Positions 1-6,164 of a DNA stretch of 12,630 bases are shown piece by piece. The position numbers were made by a program, and so were the translations under genes. The notes under the pieces are model-generated. The model was given only the letters and a program-made list of their open reading frames with translations. It did no database searches and was not told the origin of the DNA. Every line of letters starts with the position of its first letter. The stretch's first letter is position 1. Source of the stretch: Alphaproteobacteria bacterium (GTDB taxonomy: Bacteria > Pseudomonadota > Alphaproteobacteria > VGEJ01); the NCBI GenBank assembly GCA_016869335.1, contig VGEJ01000045.1, positions 1 through 12,630 of the forward strand, given 5' to 3'.

Positions 1-2004
1 AGGCGTGACCGCCGCCGGCGCCGCCGGCATGGCCTCGGCGGCCTCGACCGCTTCGCTTGGCTCGGCCGCCACCTCGACGAGCTCCCGCGCTCCGCGCGTC
101 TCGGCCTCCTGCGGCGTCCTGCCCGCCACCCGGTCGATGCGGCTGTTGGGCGGGATGAGCGAGTCGTCGACGGCGATACTCACCCGCATCTGATAGCGTG
201 CCTCGATCGCGGAGAGCGCCTGGCGTTTCTCGTTGAGCAAGTAGATCGTCGGCGCCGTCGCCAGATGGACCTTGATCTCGCGGCTGCGCTCGCGCAGGCC
301 CTCCTCCTCGATCTGCCGCAGCACGTGGAGTGCCGTCGATTCGGTGGAGCGCACGACGCCGGTGCCGGCGCAGCGCGGACACGCTTCGGTCGAGGTCTCG
401 ATCAGGCTCGGCCGCAGGCGCTGGCGCGACATCTCGAGCAGGCCGAACGGGCTGATGCGTCCGACCTGGATGCGCGCCCGGTCGGCCTTGAGGCATTCCT
501 TGAACCGGCGTTCCACGGAGCGGACGTTGCGGCCCACCTCCATGTCGATGAAATCGACCACGACCAGCCCGGCGAGGTCGCGTAGCCGGAGCTGGCGGGC
601 GACTTCCTCCGCAGCCTGGAGATTGGTGCGGAGCGCGGTCTCTTCGATGTTGCGCTCGCGCGTGGACCGGCCGGAGTTGACGTCGATCGCTACCAGGGCC
701 TCGGTCGCGTTCATGACGATGTAGCCGCCGGACTTGAGCTGAACGGTCGGGCTGTGCATCGAATCGAGCTGCTGTTCCACCTGATAGCGCTGAAACAGCG
801 GAATGCGCTCCTCGTAGGGCTGCACGACCTTGGCATGGCTCGGTATGAGCATGCGCATGAATGACTTGGCGCGCTTGTAGCCCTCGCTTCCCTCCACGAG
901 GATTTCTTCGATGTCCTTGCTGTAGAGATCGCGGATCGCGCGCCTGATCAACTCCGCCTCTTCGTGAACCACCCGCGGTGCTGTCGAGGTGAGCGTCCGC
1001 TCGCGGACTTCGTCCCAGAGCCGGAGCAGGTACTCGAGGTCGCGTTTGATCTCGGCCCGGCTGCGCTCGACCCCGGCCGTGCGCATGATCAGGCTCATGC
1101 CGGCGGGGATCTCGAGGCTCTCCATGATCGACTTCAGGCGGGTGCGATCGACGCCGGCGGCGATCCGCCGGCTGATGCCGCCGCCCCGCGGCGTGTTCGG
1201 CATGAGCACACAGTAACGGCCCGCCAGCGACAGGTAGGTGGTCAGCGCGGCGCCCTTGGTGCCCCGTTCCTCTTTGACGACCTGGACGAGCAGGATCTGG
1301 CGCCGCCGGATGACCTCCTGGATCTTGTAGCGCCGTCGCAGCAGGCGTTGCCGCCGCGCCCGGGCCGCATCCTCGAGATCGTCGCCACCCATGGTGTCGA
1401 CCGACTCGCGGGTCGCCACCGTGTCCTCGTTGCCGGCCGCAGCCTCCTCGCAGCCGCCGGCGGCCGCTGCGTCGGTTCCGACGGCACTGCTCTCGGCGTC
1501 AGCGGCGCGCGCTGCTTCGCCGGTCGTGGCGGCGCCTCCATCCTCGCCGAGTAGGGCAGCCGATGCCGCGGCGGGGGATGCTTCGCTGGCCGCCATCGAC
1601 GCGTCCGGTTCAGGTGCGGGGGCGTCCCCCTCTGACGCCGCAGCCCTGGCCGCCTCGTCGGAGGGCGCCATCGGCTCTCCTCGTGAGCCCTCGGCCGCCT
1701 CGCCGAGCGCCTCCTCCTCGGCAGCCTCCTCGTCGAGGAGCACCTTACGGTCGGCAATCGGGATCTGGTAGTAGTCGGGGTGGATTTCGCTCAACGCCAG
1801 GAAGCCGTGGCGGTTGCCGCCATAGTCGACGAACGCTGCCTGGAGCGAGGGCTCTACGCGCGTGACCTTCGCGAGGTAGATGTTGCCCTTGAGCTGTCGC
1901 TTGGTCGACGACTCGAAATCGAACTCCTCAAGACGAGTTCCATGAACGACGACGACCCGGGTCTCTTCCGGATGGGCCGCGTCGATCAGCATGCGTGTGG
2001 TCAT
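1..2004 (-). CDS. rne: Ribonuclease E, partial (C-terminal part outside window)
   Basis: Endoribonuclease for mRNA decay and rRNA/tRNA processing, and usually the scaffold of the RNA degradosome. The frame starts at ATG 2004-2002, with GGAGA at 2018-2014 nine bases upstream, and stays open for 668 codons to the left edge. The N-terminus (MTTRMLIDAAHPEETRVVVV) is typical of alphaproteobacterial RNase E. The S1 domain is split: its first part ends near residue 88, an Ala/Glu/Asp-rich insert covers about 89-222, and S1 resumes at RRRYKIQEVI. The catalytic metal-binding aspartates are D441 (VAIDVNSGRST) and D484 (VVVDFIDM). The Zn-link CPRCAGTG has C542 and C545. Spacing between these residues equals that of E. 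coli D303/D346/C404/C407, so the core is intact and the roughly 138-residue offset comes mainly from the insert. From about residue 640 the sequence becomes Ala/Glu-rich, the start of the disordered scaffold tail. RNase G is unlikely because of the insert and tail. Confidence 0.97.
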   Translation of the reverse strand, partial: MTTRMLIDAAHPEETRVVVVHGTRLEEFDFESSTKRQLKGNIYLAKVTRVEPSLQAAFVDYGGNRHGFLALSEIHPDYYQIPIADRKVLLDEEAAEEEALGEAAEGSRGEPMAPSDEAARAAASEGDAPAPEPDASMAASEASPAAASAALLGEDGGAATTGEAARAADAESSAVGTDAAAAGGCEEAAAGNEDTVATRESVDTMGGDDLEDAARARRQRLLRRRYKIQEVIRRRQILLVQVVKEERGTKGAALTTYLSLAGRYCVLMPNTPRGGGISRRIAAGVDRTRLKSIMESLEIPAGMSLIMRTAGVERSRAEIKRDLEYLLRLWDEVRERTLTSTAPRVVHEEAELIRRAIRDLYSKDIEEILVEGSEGYKRAKSFMRMLIPSHAKVVQPYEERIPLFQRYQVEQQLDSMHSPTVQLKSGGYIVMNATEALVAIDVNSGRSTRERNIEETALRTNLQAAEEVARQLRLRDLAGLVVVDFIDMEVGRNVRSVERRFKECLKADRARIQVGRISPFGLLEMSRQRLRPSLIETSTEACPRCAGTGVVRSTESTALHVLRQIEEEGLRERSREIKVHLATAPTIYLLNEKRQALSAIEARYQMRVSIAVDDSLIPPNSRIDRVAGRTPQEAETRGARELVEVAAEPSEAVEAAEAMPAAPAAVTP

Positions 2005-2095
2005 AGTGCTTGTTCTCCGTGGCACGCGGTCGCGGTCCGGCGAACGACGCGCGAGCGCTGCCGACTATGAAGCCATGGTCAAGGCGCCAGCCCGA

Positions 2096-2110
2096 CCTGC
2101 CCGAGGCAGG
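2096..2110. other. Short GC-rich hairpin in the rne leader
   Basis: CCTGCC and GGCAGG form a perfect 6-bp stem around the trinucleotide CGA (TCG on the rne transcript). The hairpin lies about 92-106 bases upstream of the rne start, inside the leader if transcription starts near 2283. No T-run follows on either strand, so it does not look like an intrinsic terminator. A role in leader structure or autoregulation is possible but unproven. Confidence 0.4.
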
Positions 2111-2269
2111 CCGCCGCAAGGCTGCCCTCGCTCCGGTATTTGGGAGCTGACTTCGGATTGGGGTGTTTCGCATTGCCATGTGACGCAGCGAACCAGCCTC
2201 CGATGCGGGTATCGCCGCGGAGACCAAGATGCCACGCCGTCGTCCGTCGCAGGTGATTGACGAGCGGCT

Positions 2270-2281
2270 GCGAACGTTCGC
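2270..2281. repeat. 12-bp perfect palindrome, operator-like
   Basis: GCGAACGTTCGC reads identically on both strands. With no loop it suits dimeric protein binding to DNA better than RNA folding. It lies just downstream of the candidate rne -10 box, around the expected transcription start. No regulator is recognised; the half-site GAAC resembles that of several alphaproteobacterial operators, but the spacing does not match the LexA type. Chance occurrence in a region of this size is not excluded. Confidence 0.3.
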
Positions 2282-2289
2282 CGTCAACC

Positions 2290-2318
2290 ATGGTAGTCGG
2301 TGATGGCGCCCGGGACAA
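2290..2318 (-). promoter_or_regulatory. Candidate sigma-70-type promoter for rne
   Basis: On the minus strand TTGTCC (2318-2313) and TACCAT (2295-2290) are separated by 17 bases. Each box matches 4 of 6 consensus positions. Transcription would start near 2283 and give a leader of about 280 bases, similar in scale to the long E. coli rne leader. The match is moderate and other starts are possible. Confidence 0.27.
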
Positions 2319-2356
2319 TCGGTTTCTTGCCGCGGCCGAGCCCCAGAAACCCCCGG

Positions 2357-2383
2357 TTGATCGGCCTTCTCGACCGGTATAGT
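2357..2383 (+). promoter_or_regulatory. Candidate promoter for the amidase-mrcA-prfB cluster
   Basis: TTGATC (2357-2362) and TATAGT (2378-2383) are separated by a short 15-base spacer. The -10 box matches 5 of 6 consensus positions and is the most AT-rich hexamer in the region. Transcription would start near 2390, about 55 bases before the amidase ATG. An imperfect inverted repeat (2353-2360 with 2370-2377) overlaps the spacer and -35 box and could be an operator. Confidence 0.4.
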
Positions 2384-2445
2384 AGGGGAGCACGTAAGTT
2401 CGGCAACCGGATCCGCGTCCTGACGGGACCTGAGAGCTGATATCA

Positions 2446-3612
2446 ATGCGGGCCGGCCTCGCACGCGTGCTGGCACTCCTGATCGTAGGTGCGCCGCCCC
2501 TGCCCGGGTGGGCCGATGCCGTGGTCGGCGGGCTGCGCATCGGCGAACACGGTACGATTACGCGCTTCGTCCTCGACCTCGATGCCGCCGTCGACTATCG
2601 GATCGGTTTCCCGGCCCCGAACTCGGCGCGGCTGGAGCTGCCCGCGAGCGACTGGAGAGTGGCGGTCGGCGACAGCGGGCGCGGGCGCGGTCTGATTCGC
2701 TACTTCGCGCTAGAAACCGATGCGGCGGGCACCACCGTGGTCCTGGACATGGCGGTGCCGGCGCGCGTGCTGCACCACTTCCTCTTGCCGCCGCAGGGCC
2801 CGTTCGGCTATCGCCTCGTGGTCGATTTCGTGCCGGGCGCGGCGGCGTCGGCGCTGACGGAGACCGTGAACGACGAAGCCGTTGCGCTCATCGGGACGCT
2901 GCGTGGCCCGGTGCCCATGCCGCGCCCGCGCCGCCACGTGATCGTGATTGATCCGGGGCATGGCGGGCTGGATCCCGGTGCGATCGGCGGCGCCGGCACC
3001 ATGGAAAAAGACGTCGCGCTGGCGGTTGCACTCGAGGTTCGCGAGCGATTGGCGGAGCGCCGCCGCTTCGTCGTCGTGCTGACGCGCGAGCGCGATATCT
3101 ACCTCAAGCTGCGCGACCGCGTCGCGCTCGCGCGAGCCGCGCAGGGCGAGCTGTTTCTCTCGCTTCACGCCGACTCGCATCGCAACGCGGCGCTTCAAGG
3201 CGCCTCGGTCTATACCCTCTCCGAAACCGCATCGGACGAGGAGGCGGCAGCCCTGGCGGCCAAGGAGAACCGCGCCGACATCATCGCCGGGGTCGATCTC
3301 AGTCACGAGAACCCGGTGGTGAGCGAGATCCTGATCGATCTGGCGCAGCGCGAGACGCTCAACCTGTCAGCCGACTTCGCCAACCACCTGCTGCCCGAGC
3401 TTAAGGCGGCGGCCGAGGTGCTGCGCAACTCGCGCCGGTTTGCCGGATTCGCCGTGCTCAAAGCGCCCGACATGCCCTCGGTGCTGATCGAGCTTGGGTA
3501 CCTCTCGAACCGGGCCGACGAGCACCGCCTGAGCACGCCCGCGGGCCGGGCCGGCCTGGTCGAGGCGATCGCGCGCGCGATCGACACCTATTTCAGCGGG
3601 CAGAGCGAGTGA
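2446..3612 (+). CDS. amiC: N-acetylmuramoyl-L-alanine amidase (AmiC/AmiB family, AMIN + Amidase_3)
   Basis: Periplasmic zinc hydrolase that cleaves the amide bond between N-acetylmuramic acid and L-alanine in peptidoglycan, mainly at the septum for daughter-cell separation. The 388-residue product has a signal peptide (residues 1-25, likely cleaved after ADA), an AMIN targeting domain (about 27-135) and the Amidase_3 catalytic domain (about 164-384). Zinc ligands and the catalytic Glu are visible: H172 (DPGHGG), E187 (MEKD), H241 (SLHAD) and E349 (LIELGYLSN). The long segment between H241 and E349 contains an acidic stretch matching the autoinhibitory helix region of AmiB/AmiC, so activation by a LytM-type partner is inferred. 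Start ATG 2446 follows a weak GAGAG (2432-2436) nine bases upstream. It opens a same-strand cluster with mrcA, 100 bases away. The family is secure; whether it is orthologous to AmiC or AmiB is not. Confidence 0.95.
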   Translation: MRAGLARVLALLIVGAPPLPGWADAVVGGLRIGEHGTITRFVLDLDAAVDYRIGFPAPNSARLELPASDWRVAVGDSGRGRGLIRYFALETDAAGTTVVLDMAVPARVLHHFLLPPQGPFGYRLVVDFVPGAAASALTETVNDEAVALIGTLRGPVPMPRPRRHVIVIDPGHGGLDPGAIGGAGTMEKDVALAVALEVRERLAERRRFVVVLTRERDIYLKLRDRVALARAAQGELFLSLHADSHRNAALQGASVYTLSETASDEEAAALAAKENRADIIAGVDLSHENPVVSEILIDLAQRETLNLSADFANHLLPELKAAAEVLRNSRRFAGFAVLKAPDMPSVLIELGYLSNRADEHRLSTPAGRAGLVEAIARAIDTYFSGQSE

Positions 3613-3712
3613 TCGGCAGGACGGCCATGACCCGCGGTGCCGGATCACGCGCGCGGTGTGGTAGCGTGCCCGCGGCCGTCGGCCGAACGGGGCGCGGCCA
3701 CAAGGTCACGTG

Positions 3713-6121
3713 ATGCGGGTCGTGCGGTTTCTGAGCGTGGCGATCGCGGCGCTGGCGCTGCTGGCCGTTGCCGGCGCCACCGCGGCCCTGGTCGTCTTCC
3801 ATCAATACGGTCGCGGCCTGCCCGACTACGGGCAACTCGCGGACTATGAGCCGCCGACGGTCACCCGCCTGCACGCCGGGGACGGCCGGCTCATTGCCGA
3901 GTTCGCGCGCGAGAAGCGGGTGTTCGTTCCCGTGGAGGCGATTCCACTCCGCGTGGTGCAGGCGTTCCTCGCGGCCGAGGACAAGAACTTCTTCACCCAC
4001 CCCGGGGTCGATGCCCTGGGCGTGGTGCGCGCCGCCGTGACCAACATCATTCACATGCGCGACTCGAGCCGGCGGCCGGCGGGCGCCTCGACCATCACGC
4101 AGCAGGTCGCCAAAAACTTCCTGCTGTCCAACGAGGTCTCGTTCCGGCGCAAGATCAAGGAGGCGATCCTCACCTTCCGCATCGAGCGCGCGCTGAGCAA
4201 GGAGCGCATCCTCGAGCTCTACCTGAACGAGATCTACCTCGGCTATGGCTCCTACGGCGTCGCAGCGGCGGCGCTCAACTATTTCGGCAGGTCGCTCGAT
4301 GAGCTGTCGCTCGCCGAGGCGGCCTACCTCGCGGCCCTGCCCAAGGCGCCGAGCAACTACCACCCCACGCAGCATCGCGCAGCAGCCGAGGCGCGGCGCA
4401 ACTGGGTGATCGCGCGCATGGCGGAGGAGGGCTTCGCGAGCCCGACCGAGGCGGCCGCAGCGCAGGCCGAGCCGCTCGCCGTGCGCGCGCCGACCGATCC
4501 CGAGATCGTCGCCGCCGACTACTTCACCGAGGAGGTGCGCCGCGAACTGCTGGACCGCTACGGCGAGCGCGGCCTCTACGAGGGCGGCCTGTCGGTACGC
4601 ACCACCCTCGATACCCACCTGCAGGCCATCGCCGAGCGCGCGTTGCGCCGCGGCTTGACCGCGTACGACCGCCGCCACGGCTATCGCGGCGCGCTGGCCC
4701 GTCTGGACCTCGCCGCCGACTGGCCCGCTCGCCTGGCCGCGGCCGCCGTGGCTCCGGGCCATCCCGATTGGCGCGCCGCCCTGGTGCTGACCGTCGAAGC
4801 GGCGCAGGCCCGCATCGGTTTTGCCGACGGCACCGAGGGGCACATCGTCTTCGACGAACTGAAGTGGGCGTGGCGGCAGCTTGCCGGAGGCGGCCTCGGT
4901 CCAACGCCCAGGCGGCCAGCGGATGTGCTGGCCGCGGGCGATGTCGTTGCCGTTTCGCCGGCCGAGCAGGGCGGCTATCGCCTCGAGCAGCGGCCGGCCA
5001 TCGAGGGCGCGGTCGTGGCGCTCGACCCGCATACCGGGAGGGTGCTTGCGCTGGTCGGTGGATTCCTCTTCGAGCACAGCCAGTTCAACCGCGCGGTGCA
5101 GGGGCGGCGGCAGCCGGGCTCGGCGTTCAAGCCGTTCGTCTACGCAGCCGCGCTCGAGAGCGGCTTCACGCCGGCGAGCCTGGTGCTCGATGCGCCGTTC
5201 GTCATCGATCAGGGGCCCGGCCTCGCCAAGTGGAAGCCGGCCAACTACCAGCGCAAATACTTCGGGCCGAGCACCCTTCGTCTCGGCCTGGAGAAGTCGC
5301 GCAATTTGATGACCGTGCGGCTCGCCCAGTTCGTCGGCATCGAGCGTATCGCCGAGGTGGCGGAGCGGTTTGGCGTCGTCGAGGGAATGCCGCCGCAGCT
5401 CGCCATGGCGCTCGGCGCCGGCGAGACCACGCTGATACGGCTTACCGCCGCCTACGCGATCCTGGTGAACGGCGGCAAGCGCATCGTGCCGAGCCTGATC
5501 GACCGGGTGCAGGATCGGCGCGGGCGTACCGTGTTCCGCCACGATGCGCGCGACTGCCCGGGCTGTGCCGCGGCGAGCTGGCGCGGTCAGGCGGAGCCGG
5601 TGCTGCCCGACGGCCGTTCCCGGGTGATCGACGCGCCGACCGCCTATCAGCTCGTTTCGATGCTGCAGGGTGTGGTCGAGCGTGGCACCGGCCATATCAT
5701 TGCCGACGTCGGCAGACCGCTCGCCGGCAAGACCGGCACCACCAACGACAGCCGCGACGCGTGGTTCGTCGGATTCGCGCCGGATCTCGCGGTCGGCGTG
5801 TTCTGCGGCTTCGACCAGCCGCGCACCCTCGGGCGCGGCGAGACCGGGGCGAGCGTGGCAGCGCCGGTTTTTCGCGACTTCATGGCCGAGGCGCTGGCCG
5901 ACCAGCCGGCCTTGCCGTTCCGCATTCCTTCGGGGGTGCGGCTGGTGCGCGTCAACGCCGAGACCGGTCGGCTGGCTCGGCCCGGCGAGCGCAACGTCAT
6001 CCTCGAGGCGTTCAAGCCCGGCACCGAGCCGGGCGACCAGGCGGCCCCGGTGCTCGATGGCGTGCCCCAGGCCGGCGTCGGCGGCGCCGCTGCCGATGAG
6101 GGCACCGGCGGACTATATTGA
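3713..6121 (+). CDS. mrcA: Penicillin-binding protein 1A, bifunctional glycosyltransferase/transpeptidase
   Basis: Class A PBP anchored in the inner membrane. It polymerises lipid II into glycan strands and cross-links them in the periplasm. The 802 residues contain an N-terminal membrane anchor (about 6-28), a GT51 glycosyltransferase domain (about 50-225) with catalytic E89 in AAEDKNFFTHPG and the motifs GASTITQQVAKNFLL and LELYLNEIYLG, an OB-like insert (about 310-415) and the transpeptidase domain. The transpeptidase motifs are S470-x-x-K473 (PGSAFKPF), S529-R-N (KSRN) and K673-T-G (GKTGTTNDS). A CPGC pair (C615, C618) lies in a transpeptidase loop. ATG 3713 is preferred, with AAGG at 3702-3705 seven bases upstream; a GTG directly before it (3710) would add one residue. 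Length and motif order fit MrcA/PonA. The gene is followed by prfB after 43 bases, suggesting cotranscription. Confidence 0.97.
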   Translation: MRVVRFLSVAIAALALLAVAGATAALVVFHQYGRGLPDYGQLADYEPPTVTRLHAGDGRLIAEFAREKRVFVPVEAIPLRVVQAFLAAEDKNFFTHPGVDALGVVRAAVTNIIHMRDSSRRPAGASTITQQVAKNFLLSNEVSFRRKIKEAILTFRIERALSKERILELYLNEIYLGYGSYGVAAAALNYFGRSLDELSLAEAAYLAALPKAPSNYHPTQHRAAAEARRNWVIARMAEEGFASPTEAAAAQAEPLAVRAPTDPEIVAADYFTEEVRRELLDRYGERGLYEGGLSVRTTLDTHLQAIAERALRRGLTAYDRRHGYRGALARLDLAADWPARLAAAAVAPGHPDWRAALVLTVEAAQARIGFADGTEGHIVFDELKWAWRQLAGGGLGPTPRRPADVLAAGDVVAVSPAEQGGYRLEQRPAIEGAVVALDPHTGRVLALVGGFLFEHSQFNRAVQGRRQPGSAFKPFVYAAALESGFTPASLVLDAPFVIDQGPGLAKWKPANYQRKYFGPSTLRLGLEKSRNLMTVRLAQFVGIERIAEVAERFGVVEGMPPQLAMALGAGETTLIRLTAAYAILVNGGKRIVPSLIDRVQDRRGRTVFRHDARDCPGCAAASWRGQAEPVLPDGRSRVIDAPTAYQLVSMLQGVVERGTGHIIADVGRPLAGKTGTTNDSRDAWFVGFAPDLAVGVFCGFDQPRTLGRGETGASVAAPVFRDFMAEALADQPALPFRIPSGVRLVRVNAETGRLARPGERNVILEAFKPGTEPGDQAAPVLDGVPQAGVGGAAADEGTGGLY

Positions 6122-6164
6122 GGAGCAGGGGCGCCGCGGTCGCGGTGCGTGGAGCGAGGAAAGG

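Larger units (their letters stand above)
2005..2445. other. Divergent intergenic region between rne and the amidase gene
   Basis: This 441-bp stretch separates two divergent genes and carries no convincing protein gene. It is less GC-biased than its flanks. It holds the rne ribosome binding site (2014-2018, minus), a CCTGCC/GGCAGG hairpin (2096-2110), a 12-bp perfect palindrome (2270-2281), a possible rne promoter (2290-2318, minus) and a possible amidase promoter (2357-2383, plus). Two short overlapping plus-strand frames (2229-2303 and 2303-2440) are noted as findings, not called as genes. A long rne leader fits the known autoregulation of rne through its 5' UTR in enterobacteria, but that is inference for this organism. 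Confidence 0.7.

Noticed and set aside
2079..2540. Minus-strand frames of 153 and 182 codons covering the rne-amidase intergenic region
   Set aside because: They overlap the amidase signal-peptide region or the rne start, have no Shine-Dalgarno support that I can see and no recognisable protein features.
3613..3712. An intrinsic terminator or separate promoter between the amidase gene and mrcA
   Set aside because: The gap has several GC-rich inverted segments but no T-run and no convincing -35/-10 pair; random GC-rich self-complementarity is the simpler reading.
3593..5695. A 700-codon minus-strand open frame antisense to PBP1A
   Set aside because: The opposite strand encodes a PBP1A with every catalytic motif. 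High third-position GC suppresses stops in this antisense frame, and its product is Arg/Gly/His-rich with no recognisable domain.
4768..6099. A 443-codon plus-strand frame inside mrcA
   Set aside because: It is a +1/+2 shadow of PBP1A, extremely Arg/Ala-rich, and overlaps the transpeptidase motifs read in the real frame.
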